A stretch of 64,000 nt of DNA. Source: Acidovorax delafieldii. GTDB lineage: Bacteria; Pseudomonadota; Gammaproteobacteria; Burkholderiales; Burkholderiaceae_C. The notes under the pieces were generated by a model. It was not told the origin of the DNA. It searched no databases and was given only the letters and a program-made list of their open reading frames with translations. Shown here piece by piece: positions 42,716-52,113 of this stretch (the stretch's first letter is position 1; the number at the start of each line of letters is the position of its first letter). Both the position numbers and the translations under genes were made by a program. The stretch spans positions 62,001 through 126,000 of the forward strand of contig DFQQ01000010.1 of NCBI GenBank assembly GCA_002377855.1, written 5' to 3'.

Positions 42716-44497
42716 ATGACAAAAACACCCCGCCGCCCTTTCCGCTCGCGCGACTGGTTCGCCGACCCTGCGCGTTCGGACATGACCGCGCTGTACCTCG
42801 AACGCTTCATGAACTACGGGCTCACGCCCGAGGAACTGCGCTCGGGCAGGCCCATCATCGGCATTGCCCAGACGGGCAGCGACCTGTCGCCGTGCAACCG
42901 CATCCACCTGGACCTGGCGCGCCGGGTGCGGGATGGCATCCGCGATGCGGGCGGCATTCCGATGGAGTTCCCGGTCCACCCCATCTTTGAAAACTGCCGC
43001 CGCCCCACGGCTGCGCTCGACCGCAACCTGGCCTACCTGGGCCTGGTGGAGATCCTGTACGGCTACCCGATTGATGCCGTGGTGCTGACCACCGGCTGCG
43101 ACAAGACCACGCCGGCGGGCATCATGGCCGCGTCCACGGTCGACATCCCCGCCATCGTGCTGTCGGGCGGGCCCATGCTGGACGGCTGGCACGACGGCGA
43201 ACTGGTGGGCTCGGGCACCGTCATCTGGCGCAGCCGCCGCAAGCTCGCCGCGGGCGAGATCGACGAAGAAGAGTTCTTGCAGCGCGCGTGCAGCAGCGCG
43301 CCGTCGGCCGGGCACTGCAACACCATGGGCACGGCGTCGACGATGAACGCGGTGGCCGAGGCGCTGGGCATGTCGCTGCCCGGCTGCGCAGCCATCCCGG
43401 CGCCCTACCGCGAGCGCGGCCAGATGGCGTACGAGACCGGACGGCGCATCGTGGACATGGCCTACGAGGACCTGCGCCCCTCGCGCATCCTGACGCGCGA
43501 GAGTTTCCTGAACGCCCTGTCGGTCATCAGCGTGGCCGGGGGCAGCAGCAATGCGCAGGTGCACATCATGGCCATGGCGCGCCACGCAGGCGTCGAGCTG
43601 TTTGCGCGCGACTGGACGGAGCACGCATACGACCTGCCGCTGCTGCTGAACATTCAGCCCGCCGGCAAGTTCCTGGGCGAGCGGTTCTTTCGCGCGGGCG
43701 GCGTGCCTGCGCTGATGTGGGAGCTGCAGCAGGCCGGGCGCTTGCACGCAGACTGCGCGAGCGTCACCGGCACAACGATCGGCGAGACCCTGCAGGGCCG
43801 CGAGTCGCATGACCGCGAGGTGATCCGTCCGTTTGCCGATCCGCTGATGGAGAACGCGGGTTTCATGGTGCTCAGCGGCAACCTGTTCGACTTCGGCATC
43901 ATGAAGACGTCGGTGATCTCCGCGGCGTTTCGCGAGCGCTACCTGAACCAGCCGGGCCGCGAGGGCATCTTCGAAGCCCGCGCCGTAGTGTTCGAGGGCG
44001 CGGACGACTACCACGCGCGCATCAACGACCCGGCCCTGGCCATCGACGAGGGCTGCATTCTGGTGATGCGCGGCGCGGGCCCCATCGGCTGGCCGGGCTC
44101 TGCCGAGGTGGTGAACATGCAGCCGCCCGATGCGCTGATCCGCCGCGGCATCAACACGCTGCCCACGCTGGGCGACGGGCGCCAGTCGGGCACGGCAGAC
44201 AGCCCGTCCATCCTGAATGCATCGCCCGAGAGCGCGGTGGGCGGGGGCCTCTCCTGGCTGCAGACCGGCGACACGGTCCGCATCGACCTGAACGCGGGCC
44301 GGTGCGATGCACTGGTGTCGCCCGAAGAGATCGAGCGGCGCAAGCGCGACCTGCCCGCACCGCCTGTACCCGCCAGCCAGTCGCCGTGGGAAGCCCTGTA
44401 CCGCGAGAAGACGGGCCAGCTGGCCGACGGCGCGACGCTGGACTTCGCGCTGGCCTACCGCCGCATATCCGAAAAAACGCCGCGGCATAACCACTGA
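42716..44497 (+). CDS. IlvD/Edd-family dehydratase (pentonate dehydratase type)
   Basis: A 593-residue iron-sulfur dehydratase. Cysteines expected to hold the cluster are Cys60 (SDLSPCN), Cys128 (GCDKTTP) and Cys201 (GHCNTMGTASTMN). The GHCNTMGTASTMN and GSSNAQVHIMAMARHAGVEL blocks are those of the arabinonate/xylonate dehydratase branch. It would remove water from a sugar acid to give a 2-keto-3-deoxy acid, the substrate of the FAH-like enzyme that follows. Two 60-bp repeat hairpins flank the gene. Substrate (arabinonate, xylonate or galactonate) not resolved. Confidence 0.9.
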   Translation: MTKTPRRPFRSRDWFADPARSDMTALYLERFMNYGLTPEELRSGRPIIGIAQTGSDLSPCNRIHLDLARRVRDGIRDAGGIPMEFPVHPIFENCRRPTAALDRNLAYLGLVEILYGYPIDAVVLTTGCDKTTPAGIMAASTVDIPAIVLSGGPMLDGWHDGELVGSGTVIWRSRRKLAAGEIDEEEFLQRACSSAPSAGHCNTMGTASTMNAVAEALGMSLPGCAAIPAPYRERGQMAYETGRRIVDMAYEDLRPSRILTRESFLNALSVISVAGGSSNAQVHIMAMARHAGVELFARDWTEHAYDLPLLLNIQPAGKFLGERFFRAGGVPALMWELQQAGRLHADCASVTGTTIGETLQGRESHDREVIRPFADPLMENAGFMVLSGNLFDFGIMKTSVISAAFRERYLNQPGREGIFEARAVVFEGADDYHARINDPALAIDEGCILVMRGAGPIGWPGSAEVVNMQPPDALIRRGINTLPTLGDGRQSGTADSPSILNASPESAVGGGLSWLQTGDTVRIDLNAGRCDALVSPEEIERRKRDLPAPPVPASQSPWEALYREKTGQLADGATLDFALAYRRISEKTPRHNH

Positions 44498-44555
44498 GGT
44501 TGCTTGAACGCCCCTGCGAACGCCATGCGTACCTCTCCCATCCAGCCCACCCCAC

Positions 44556-44615
44556 CCGTTCAGGCTGAGCTTGTCGAAGCCTTGCGCAGCGCTTCGACGC
44601 GCTCAGCGTGAACGG
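44556..44615. repeat. REP-like 60-bp hairpin, copy 2
   Basis: CCGTTCAGGCTGAGCTTGTC opens the element and GCTCAGCGTGAACGG closes it; same length and layout as copy 1 at 42581. It lies between the dehydratase and the FAH-family gene. Confidence 0.85.
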
Positions 44616-44709
44616 CCAGTGGATTGCCGGCGGCCCCGTGGCCCCGCTTGAACAACCCTTCCGGGCCAGCTCACCACCGGCCAAACACTCTTCCATCGAA
44701 AGACCTTCC

Positions 44710-45924
44710 ATGAACGACACGACAGCGGGCGCACGGGCCGGTGCAGCCGCGCACCACTCCATCCTCCCTGAAGACGGCCTGGCCGGCACCCTGGTCGGCC
44801 GCGCCTGGGTGCCCGGCCCCGCCCCTGGCCCGGCAGTGGTCGCCCTGCGGGAGGCCGGTGTGTTCGACCTGAGCCGGCACTACCCCACCATGAGCACGCT
44901 GCTGGACGTGCCCAACCCTGCCGAAGCGGCGCACGCAGCGCCCGGCCAGTACCTGTGCAGCGTGGACGACCTGCTGGCCAACAGCCAGCCAGGCACGCGA
45001 GACACCGCCCGCCCGTGGCTGTTGGCGCCATGCGACCTGCAAGTCGTCAAGGCCGCGGGCGTGACCTTTGCCGCCAGCCTGATCGAGCGGGTGATCGAGG
45101 AGCAGGCGCGTGGCGACGCCAGCCGTGCGCAGGCCTTGCGCAGCCAGGTGATCGGCCTCATCGGCGAGAACCTGGTGGCCATCCGCCCGGGGTCGGCCGA
45201 GGCCATGGCCCTGAAGGCGCTGCTGCAGGAAAAAGGCGTGTGGTCCCAGTACCTCGAAGTGGGCATCGGCCCCGACGCCGAGGTGTTCACCAAGGCGCCG
45301 GTGCTGGCCTCGGTGGGCTGCGGCGAGGACATCGGCATCCGCGCGGACTCTGCCTGGAACAACCCCGAGCCCGAGGTGGTGCTGGCGGTGAACGGGCGCG
45401 GCACCATCGTGGGCGCCACGCTGGGCAACGACGTCAACCTGCGCGACATCGAGGGCCGCAGCGCGCTGCTGCTGGGCAAGGCCAAGGACAACAACGCATC
45501 GTGCGCCCTGGGCCCGTTCATCCGCCTGTTCGACGCCAGCTTTGGCCTGGAACAGGTGCGCAATGAAACCGTGCACCTGCGCGTGGCGGGGGTGGATGGC
45601 TTTGAACTGCGCGGCATCAACACCATGGCCAGCATCAGCCGCGACCCGGCCGACCTGGTGGCGCAGACACTGGCCGCGCACCAGTACCCGGACGGGTTCA
45701 TGCTGTTTTTAGGCACGCTGTTCGCGCCCATTGAAGACCGCGACGAGCCGGGCAGCGGCTTCACGCACAAGCTGGGCGACCTGGTCAGCATCCACAGCGC
45801 CTGGCTGGGGGGCTTGCACAACCGGGTGACGCACAGCGAAACTGCAGCGCCATGGCGCTTTGGCCTGCGCGCCTTCATCAGCAACCTGGCGCAGCGCGGG
45901 CTGCTGCAGGGCTCGGCGCTCTGA
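44710..45924 (+). CDS. FAH-family 2-keto-3-deoxy acid dehydratase (XylX-like)
   Basis: 404-residue fumarylacetoacetate-hydrolase fold enzyme. The metal site is visible in WNNPEPEVVLAVNGRGTIVG and GNDVNLRDIEGRSALLLGKA (Glu, Glu, Asp ligands); VKAAGVTFAASLIERVIEEQ is typical of the XylX branch. In the Weimberg route it would turn 2-keto-3-deoxypentonate into 2-oxoglutarate semialdehyde. The final dehydrogenase is not here. It follows the dehydratase and precedes dctQ by 28 bp. The start at 44710 has a weak SD. Confidence 0.85.
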   Translation: MNDTTAGARAGAAAHHSILPEDGLAGTLVGRAWVPGPAPGPAVVALREAGVFDLSRHYPTMSTLLDVPNPAEAAHAAPGQYLCSVDDLLANSQPGTRDTARPWLLAPCDLQVVKAAGVTFAASLIERVIEEQARGDASRAQALRSQVIGLIGENLVAIRPGSAEAMALKALLQEKGVWSQYLEVGIGPDAEVFTKAPVLASVGCGEDIGIRADSAWNNPEPEVVLAVNGRGTIVGATLGNDVNLRDIEGRSALLLGKAKDNNASCALGPFIRLFDASFGLEQVRNETVHLRVAGVDGFELRGINTMASISRDPADLVAQTLAAHQYPDGFMLFLGTLFAPIEDRDEPGSGFTHKLGDLVSIHSAWLGGLHNRVTHSETAAPWRFGLRAFISNLAQRGLLQGSAL

Positions 45925-45952
45925 CGTCTTGAAGAACACACAGGAGACCGAG

Positions 45953-46513
45953 ATGCTGAATGCACTTATCGACCGCTGCTGCCGGTGGATCAACCTGCTC
46001 ATCGCCCTGGCGCTGGCCGTGATGGTGGTGATGGTGTTCGGCAACGTGGTGCTGCGCTACGCGTTCAACTCGGGCATCGCCATCAGCGAGGAGGTGTCGC
46101 GCTGGCTGTTTGTGTGGATCACCTTCCTGGGCGCCATCGTGGCAGTGCGGGAGCGCGGGCACCTGGGCACAGACTTTCTGCTGGCCCAGTTGCCACCGCT
46201 GGGCCAGCGCGTCTGTCTGGCACTCAGCTACGCGCTGATGCTGTGGTGCACTTGGCTGCTGTTCAGCGGTGCCCTTGCGCAGGCACGCATCAACTGGGAT
46301 GTGGAGGCGCCGGTGACGGGCGTGTCCATGGCTATCTTCTATGCATCTGGCGTGGTGTTTGCGGTAGCGGCCGGGTTGCTGCTGGCGCTGGATTTCTGGC
46401 GGATCGTGTCAGGTCAGATGCCCGATAGCGAGCTGCTGCGCATCGCTGAATCCGAAGAGCTGGCGACTGTGGGCAGCAGCCTGCCACACCCCAGCGCCAC
46501 ACCGCGCCAATGA
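45953..46513 (+). CDS. dctQ: TRAP transporter small membrane subunit DctQ (sugar-acid operon)
   Basis: 186-residue small membrane subunit with four hydrophobic segments. VVMVFGNVVLRYAFNSGIAI then SEEVSRWLFVWITFLGAI is the DctQ signature, with RGHLGTDFLLAQLPP in the loop. ATG at 45953 follows AGGAGACCGAG. It pairs with the DctM at 46728 and the DctP at 41514. There is a 214-bp gap before dctM. Confidence 0.92.
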   Translation: MLNALIDRCCRWINLLIALALAVMVVMVFGNVVLRYAFNSGIAISEEVSRWLFVWITFLGAIVAVRERGHLGTDFLLAQLPPLGQRVCLALSYALMLWCTWLLFSGALAQARINWDVEAPVTGVSMAIFYASGVVFAVAAGLLLALDFWRIVSGQMPDSELLRIAESEELATVGSSLPHPSATPRQ

Positions 46514-46727
46514 CCTTTGCGCTAGGAGCCTGCGCGGCAGAAGGCATCGAAGCGAAACGCGCGAAAACCGAGGATCGCGTGGTGCTACCGACAAGCCCAG
46601 GGTGGACCCCCGGGCGCAGGAGGTCGTACTGCGTGAGACCGGTTCATCGCACGTTGCACCCGATGCTCCTGCTGCCGCGCAGGCTCCTGGCACCCCACCC
46701 ACTGCCCTCGACCGGAGCGCGCGTCCC

Positions 46728-48008
46728 ATGACCGTTTTCATCTTTCTCGGATCCCTGCTGGCTGCCATGGCCATTGGCGTGCCGATTGCCTATGCGCTGC
46801 TCGTCTCCGGCGTGGCCCTGATGTGGCACCTGGACCTGTTCGACGCACAAATCCTGGCGCAGAACGTCATCAACGGGGCCGACAGCTTTCCGCTGCTGGC
46901 AGTGCCCTTCTTCATGCTGGCCGGAGAGATCATGAACGTGGGTGGGCTGTCGCAGCGCATCGTCAAGCTGGCGCTCGCATTGGTGGGGCACAAGCGCGGG
47001 GGCCTGGGCTTTGTGGCGATCCTGGCCGCCTGCATGCTGGCTGCGCTGTCGGGCTCGGCCGTGGCCGACACCGCCGCACTGGCGGCCTTGCTGCTGCCCA
47101 TGATGGTGAAGGCCGGGCATGACAAGGCCCGCGCGGGCGGGCTGATTGCTTCGGCAGGCATCATCGCTCCGGTGATTCCGCCGTCCATCGGTTTCGTGGT
47201 GTTCGGCGTGGCCGCCAACGTGTCGATCAGCAAGCTCTTCCTGGCGGGCATCGTGCCGGGGCTGCTGATGGGGCTGGCCATCGCCGTCACCTGGTACTGG
47301 GTGTCGCAGCGCGAAAACGTCACGCCGCCGCCCAAGGCATCCACTGCCGAGAAGCTGCACGCGCTCAAGGAATCCACGTGGGCGCTGTTCCTGCCAGTGA
47401 TCGTGATCGTGGGGTTGAAGATGGGCGTATTCACCCCCACCGAAGCGGCCGCCGTGGCAGCGGTCTATGCCCTGCTGGTGGCCACGCTGGTCTACCGCGA
47501 GTTGCACTGGCGCCAGCTCACGGCAGTGTTCGTGAGCGCTGCCAAGACCACTGCCGTGATCATGTTTCTGGTAGCCGCCGCCATGGTGAGCGCCTGGCTC
47601 ATCACCGTGGCCGACATCCCGCGCCAGCTGGTGGCGCTGCTCAAGCCCTTCATGGACAGCCCCATCCTGCTGATGATGGCCATCATGCTGCTGGTGATGG
47701 CCGTGGGCACCGCGATGGACATGACGCCCACCATCCTGATCCTGGCGCCGATACTGATGCCCGTCGTCAAGGCCGCGGGCATCGACCCCGTCTACTTTGG
47801 CGTGCTGTTCATCATGAACAACGCCATCGGACTCATCACCCCGCCCGTGGGCACGGTGCTAAACGTGGTGGCCGGGGTGGGGAGGATGCGCATGGACGAA
47901 GTCACCCGCGGCGTTATCCCCTTCATGGCGGCGCAGTTCGCCATGATGTTCCTGATGGTGCTGTTCCCGTCCATCGTGCTGGTACCGATGCGGTGGTTCA
48001 TCGGTTGA
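46728..48008 (+). CDS. dctM: TRAP transporter large membrane subunit DctM (sugar-acid operon)
   Basis: 426 residues, the normal DctM length, with a dozen hydrophobic segments. PFFMLAGEIMNVGGLSQRIV and LSGSAVADTAALAALLLPMM, IPPSIGFVVFGVAANVSISK, FTPTEAAAVAAVYALLVATL and MTPTILILAPILMPVVKAAG are family blocks. It completes the transporter started by the dctP gene 5 kb upstream, with the catabolic enzymes inserted between. The ATG at 46728 is chosen because the sequence before it is Pro/Ala-rich and not conserved in type. No terminator is obvious after it. Confidence 0.94.
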   Translation: MTVFIFLGSLLAAMAIGVPIAYALLVSGVALMWHLDLFDAQILAQNVINGADSFPLLAVPFFMLAGEIMNVGGLSQRIVKLALALVGHKRGGLGFVAILAACMLAALSGSAVADTAALAALLLPMMVKAGHDKARAGGLIASAGIIAPVIPPSIGFVVFGVAANVSISKLFLAGIVPGLLMGLAIAVTWYWVSQRENVTPPPKASTAEKLHALKESTWALFLPVIVIVGLKMGVFTPTEAAAVAAVYALLVATLVYRELHWRQLTAVFVSAAKTTAVIMFLVAAAMVSAWLITVADIPRQLVALLKPFMDSPILLMMAIMLLVMAVGTAMDMTPTILILAPILMPVVKAAGIDPVYFGVLFIMNNAIGLITPPVGTVLNVVAGVGRMRMDEVTRGVIPFMAAQFAMMFLMVLFPSIVLVPMRWFIG

Positions 48009-48433
48009 CTCCAGTCGATGGCCCAACCCGCTTCTTTGCGCACCTGAGATGGCGGCACCCTCGCGCTGCAGGGAACCGGGCGAGTGTGAGGCGGCCAGGT
48101 GGTTGCCCCGCTGGGCTGGGCTGGCTCTTGGGCGATCAACGGCACACAGTGTTTGCGTGGGACGCCTGATGGATAGCCGACTGAGGCGGCCTCCGGACGC
48201 ACGGCGGGCGCACGAAATACCCCTGAATTGCGCAAAATGATGCATAAATGCTACGGCTTCAGGGATCGCAGGACAGATCTTGCAGCGGCGTTGGACGCTG
48301 CCCCCCTTGAGAACATGGCCGTCAGAACGCAAAGCCGGCCGTGTTCGGGTTAAGCCTGAAAATTTCCTCCCCTACGTGGCCTGAACTGCTCCTAAAATTT
48401 GTAAACGTGCGTATCAGCGCGAAGGACATGACC
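48009..48433. other. 425-bp gap between dctM and cheV
   Basis: No convincing gene on either strand. It ends at the cheV ribosome-binding site (AAGGA, 48422-48426). A sigma-28-like promoter was looked for and only a weak TAAA-containing candidate near 48393 was seen, not annotated. Confidence 0.5.
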
Positions 48434-49393
48434 ATGAAAGCAGTTCAGCAGGAAATCGACGAACGAACCAACCTCACCAGCACGAACAAGTTCGAGTTGC
48501 TGCTCTTCCGTCTGGGGGTGGACAGTGCTTTGGGCAAGTCTGAGCTGTTCGGCATCAACGTGTTCAAGATTCGGGAAATCGTGGCGATGCCCAGCATCAC
48601 GCCCATCGCGGGCACCACGGCGCATTCGCTGGGCGTGGTGAACTTGCGTGGCCAAGTGATCCCGGTACTGGATTTGCCGTCCATCGTGGGCTGCAAGCCC
48701 CAAACGGGCCTGAACATCATGCTGGTGACGGAATACGCCCGCACTACACAGGCCTTCGCTGTCGAATCGGTGGAAGACATCGTGCGCCTCGACTGGAAAC
48801 AGGTGCTTTCTGCTGAAACCAGTGGCGCTGCCGGCAAACTGGTCACCAGCATTGCCCGCCTGGATGGCAACACCGACGAATCGCGCTTGGCGCAGGTGCT
48901 GGACGTGGAAGCGATCTTGCAAATGGTGTCACCGTCCGACGGCCATGAAGTGACCGAAGAGAAAGTTGGGGCCAAGCTCAAGCTCAAGCCCGGCACCATG
49001 ATCTTGGCGGCGGACGATTCTTTTGTGGCCCGTTCTCTCATTGAGCAAGAACTGAAGGTGCTGCATGCGCCCTATGAAATGGTCAAGTCTGGCAAAGAGG
49101 CATGGGACCGCCTGAACGCCATCGCCAAATCCGCAGAAGCAGAGGGGAAGGCGGTTACCGACCGGGTGGCCATGGTGCTCACGGACCTGGAAATGCCGGA
49201 GATGGACGGCTTCACCCTCACCCGCAACATCAAGCAGGACGCGCGCTTTAGCGGCCTGCCCGTGGTGATCCACTCGTCCCTGTCTGGTTCAGCCAACGAA
49301 GACCATGTCCGCAGCGTGGGCGCTGACGGCTACGTGGCCAAGTTTGTAGCCGAAGACCTGGCGGAAACCATTCGCAGGGTACTGCCGCGCTGA
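48434..49393 (+). CDS. cheV: Chemotaxis protein CheV (CheW-receiver fusion)
   Basis: 319-residue signalling protein: an N-terminal CheW domain (residues about 15-170; FGINVFKIREIV, HSLGVVNLRGQVIPVLDLPS) followed by a receiver domain (190-319) with AADDSFV, the phospho-acceptor Asp251 in VLTDLEMPEMDGF and Lys303 in VAKFV. It couples receptors to CheA and may adapt their response. ATG at 48434 has AAGGA seven bases upstream and is better than the ATG two codons earlier. It stands alone; no other che genes are in this window except the MCP at 34.7 kb. Confidence 0.94.
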   Translation: MKAVQQEIDERTNLTSTNKFELLLFRLGVDSALGKSELFGINVFKIREIVAMPSITPIAGTTAHSLGVVNLRGQVIPVLDLPSIVGCKPQTGLNIMLVTEYARTTQAFAVESVEDIVRLDWKQVLSAETSGAAGKLVTSIARLDGNTDESRLAQVLDVEAILQMVSPSDGHEVTEEKVGAKLKLKPGTMILAADDSFVARSLIEQELKVLHAPYEMVKSGKEAWDRLNAIAKSAEAEGKAVTDRVAMVLTDLEMPEMDGFTLTRNIKQDARFSGLPVVIHSSLSGSANEDHVRSVGADGYVAKFVAEDLAETIRRVLPR

Positions 49394-49689
49394 CAGCACG
49401 GAACAGCGCGCCCCTTTCGGAAAGGGCGCCGCTGCTGTGCCATAAACGGCCCGCTCTAAAGCGCGGGCGAATGGCCTTTTCGAGATTGCTCCAGAGCGCC
49501 CGCCATTCAGCGCCCGCGCACACTGGCCGGGTTGAGCCTTTGGATGAGGCCAGGGCTTATGTTTCAACGCAGCGGTCAACCAGATCCGGTTCCCAAACGT
49601 CATGTGATAGCGTGCACACTTTGTGATGGCGCCTCTTGGAGGCGTCTTACAGACGCCTATTCAGGTGGCACCTCACCAGGGAACAGCCC

Positions 49690-50193
49690 ATGACGAATTT
49701 GATTTCCCGGCTTTTGTGCGCAGCGGCGCTGGGCGCAGGCTTGGCAGGTTGCGCCACGGTGCCCGGAGATTCCTACTACGAGCCAGCCTACTATCCGGCT
49801 TATGGTGAACAGCCGGTTTATATCTACAACCAGCCTCACATCGTGCGCCCGTACCCGACCCATCCTTCCTCGGGTTATTACGGTCGCCCGTACTACGGCG
49901 ACAGCCGCTGGGACGACCGGCGTCCGCCTCCCCCCGGCCATTGGCGAGATCGGGACAGAGATGGGGATCGTGATCACCACAGGGACCGTGACCGAGGGGG
50001 CCGCGACCATGCGCAGCCAGACAGAGGGCGGCCCGACCGCGATACGCCGCGCGAGCGTGAACCTGAGCGCAAGCCTGCGCCCCCAAGCCCCGAGCGGATA
50101 TGGCGTGACGCGCGCCCTCCTTCCCAGGGACAAGGTGCCGAGGATGTGCGAGGCCAAGGGCCACGCCCCATGGTCCCTGGAGCACGACAATAA
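49690..50193 (+). CDS. Lipoprotein with Tyr-rich and Arg-Asp repeat segments
   Basis: 167 residues with a lipobox (LGAGLAGCATV, Cys21) giving a small lipoprotein. Residues about 30-75 are rich in Tyr and Pro (YYEPAYYPAYGEQPVYIYNQ). From about 78 the chain is almost entirely Arg, Asp, Gly, His and Pro, with many RD and DR pairs, then Glu-Arg-Lys-Pro. No domain is recognisable. The low-complexity charged part suggests a disordered, surface or peptidoglycan-contacting region. It is followed 21 bp later by a secreted DUF4124-like protein, probably in one operon. Function unknown. Confidence 0.7.
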   Translation: MTNLISRLLCAAALGAGLAGCATVPGDSYYEPAYYPAYGEQPVYIYNQPHIVRPYPTHPSSGYYGRPYYGDSRWDDRRPPPPGHWRDRDRDGDRDHHRDRDRGGRDHAQPDRGRPDRDTPREREPERKPAPPSPERIWRDARPPSQGQGAEDVRGQGPRPMVPGARQ

Positions 50194-50214
50194 ACCGCAG
50201 CAGCCTGCCACCCC

Positions 50215-50940
50215 ATGATCTCGCCCCATCGCCTGACTGATCTTTGGAAGCCAGCAGCCCTGCTGGTGCTGTGTGCATGCAGTATGCACCCCGCCCTCGG
50301 CCAAGTCACCCGGTGTACCGATGCAAAAACAGGGCAGGTAACCTACACCGATGGCAAATGCGCGGCTGGCAGCTCCGGCCTCGAAGTCGAGGCCAAACGT
50401 TCCGCCGAAGAGATTGAGCAGGACCGCAGAGCCGCCGAGCGTGCCTTGGAGCTCAAGCAGCAACGCCTGCAAGCCGAGAAAGCTGCCGCTGACGCGCAAG
50501 TCCAACGCGATGTGGAGCAAGAGCGTCGGAGGGCTGCCAGGGCCGCTGCAGCAACGCCTCAGCCACAAGACTATTCCCGCTCTGCGGAATGTGCCAGGTC
50601 ACGCAGAAATCTGGAGCTGGTCTCCAGCACCCTGTCCGGCGGTACTTACGATCAGCAAGTGCGTATCGATGCCGCACAACGGCAAATGGATCTGGACTGC
50701 CTGGGCCCTCAAGGCTATGCAGAGCTGGAGCGTGCACGTGCGACCCAGCCCCACATTGTGGTGACCCCTCCTCGCCAGCCGCTGTATCCACCTCCCGCTC
50801 CACAAAAGCCCTACCTCACCCACTGCGGCAACTTCCATTGCATCGACAACACCGGGGCCCGCTATCCGCGTGCAGGCCCTGGGCGATTTCCGGGCAACGA
50901 CGGTGTGTGCCGATCCAAAGGCGGACAGGCACCCTGCTGA
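50215..50940 (+). CDS. Secreted DUF4124-type protein with coiled-coil
   Basis: 241 residues with a signal peptide (LVLCACSMHPALGQ). The next 30 residues, RCTDAKTGQVTYTDGKCAAG, are the DUF4124 pattern of a short Cys-bearing beta module. The middle is a Glu/Arg/Ala-rich helix (RRAAERALELKQQRLQAEKA), probably coiled-coil, and the C-terminus is Pro-rich with several Cys that could form disulfides. It follows the Arg-Asp-rich lipoprotein gene. No catalytic motif is seen; function unknown. Confidence 0.75.
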   Translation: MISPHRLTDLWKPAALLVLCACSMHPALGQVTRCTDAKTGQVTYTDGKCAAGSSGLEVEAKRSAEEIEQDRRAAERALELKQQRLQAEKAAADAQVQRDVEQERRRAARAAAATPQPQDYSRSAECARSRRNLELVSSTLSGGTYDQQVRIDAAQRQMDLDCLGPQGYAELERARATQPHIVVTPPRQPLYPPPAPQKPYLTHCGNFHCIDNTGARYPRAGPGRFPGNDGVCRSKGGQAPC

Positions 50941-51147
50941 TGCTGCTCTCGCCCAGGCAAGAACAAAAGAAAGCCGGCGTGCGCGTGTTGAAAACCCTGA
51001 GCGCCAGGTGCTGAACGCTTGGGCGAACGAAGGAACGCATTGCCCATGCTGCATTACCGGGCCCTCAGCGCACCCACGTCACCGGTCTCGCAACCCGACG
51101 CAGCCGCCTCACTGGCTGGCTACCCGAGTCAGCGCAAGGGACGGGCG

Positions 51148-52113
51148 TCAGAAAGAGGCGGAACCCGACAGCAGTCCGGCAGCCACGTCAGGAAACTGCA
51201 GACGCACGCCAAGTTCCCGCAGCATGCGCTGGTTGTCCAGGCGACGCGACTCGCTCATGAAACTCAGCAGCATGAGGGAGAGCTGCTCTTTCGCAGCGCT
51301 GCGCGGAATGCGCGGCGGACGCGGCAGCCCATACAGGTCGGCGGCCAGGTCGAAGTAGTCGCCCATTCGCATGTGCTGCCCGTCGCTGACGTGGTACGCG
51401 CGTTGTGCTTTCCCGCGCCATACCGCAGCCACGCAGGCCCTGGCCAGGTCGTCCGCGTGGATGTGGTTGGTGTAGACGTCGTCACCAGCCTCCAGCACCG
51501 GGGTGCGCTTGAGCAAACGTGCCTGCGGGGTACCGCCCTCCCGATCAGGGGCATAAATGCCTGGAATGCGCAGGATGCTGGCGCGCACTCCTGCACGCCC
51601 CAGCTGACGAATGGATGCCTCGGCATCCACTCGCCGCTGCGCGCGCGGCGTGCCAGGCGCCAGCGGACGCTCTTCCCGCACCAGTTCGCCTGCGCAATCC
51701 CCATAAACGCCGCTGGTGGACGCGTATACCAAAGACACCGGCAGGCTGCGCATGCGCAGCGCACGGGTCAATGCCTGGGTGCGCGGATCACGCCACCACG
51801 CGTCTCGACCACCGCCTTCGCCTGGTGGCGGCGCAAGGTGCAGCACCCGCGTGGCGACACCAGCCAGCCGGCGCAGCGTGGCGGGTTGGTCCAGGTCCCC
51901 CAGAAGGGGGGTCACGGCCATGCTCCGCAAGGCCGCCCTGCGCTCCGGGCTCGACGTCAACGCCATGACCTGCATCCGCCCCGAACCTGCGCCCCGGGCG
52001 TATTGGCGTGCGATCCGCGTTCCCACATCGCCACACCCTACGATCAACAAACGCTCTCGCCGAAACCGCGCGGGCAAGGCTCCCAACCCACTGGACAAAG
52101 CCACGGTACTCAT
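51148..52113 (-). CDS. NAD-dependent epimerase/dehydratase-like protein (YeeZ-type)
   Basis: 321-residue Rossmann-fold protein of the SDR extended class. LLIVGCGDVGTRIARQYARG is the nucleotide-binding loop (G-x-G-x-x-G form). VYASTSGVYGDCAGELV contains the active-site Thr/Ser and Tyr region, though the canonical YxxxK appears changed. It resembles E. coli YeeZ and yeast-like NAD(P)-dependent proteins of unknown substrate. ATG at 52113 with AGAAAG upstream. The gene is divergent from the reductase at 52314. Confidence 0.8.
   Translation of the reverse strand: MSTVALSSGLGALPARFRRERLLIVGCGDVGTRIARQYARGAGSGRMQVMALTSSPERRAALRSMAVTPLLGDLDQPATLRRLAGVATRVLHLAPPPGEGGGRDAWWRDPRTQALTRALRMRSLPVSLVYASTSGVYGDCAGELVREERPLAPGTPRAQRRVDAEASIRQLGRAGVRASILRIPGIYAPDREGGTPQARLLKRTPVLEAGDDVYTNHIHADDLARACVAAVWRGKAQRAYHVSDGQHMRMGDYFDLAADLYGLPRPPRIPRSAAKEQLSLMLLSFMSESRRLDNQRMLRELGVRLQFPDVAAGLLSGSASF

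Noticed and set aside
42707..44494. 595-residue open frame antisense to the dehydratase
   Set aside because: Same cause; the plus strand has intact iron-sulfur motifs and the antisense protein is low-complexity.
48390..48420. Sigma-28 promoter before cheV
   Set aside because: Only TAAA is present; the -10 GCCGATAA is not matched at the right spacing.
49920..50100. Repetitive GACCG/GATCG pattern suggesting a CRISPR or tandem repeat
   Set aside because: It is the coding sequence of the Arg-Asp-rich tail; unit lengths vary and the frame is kept.
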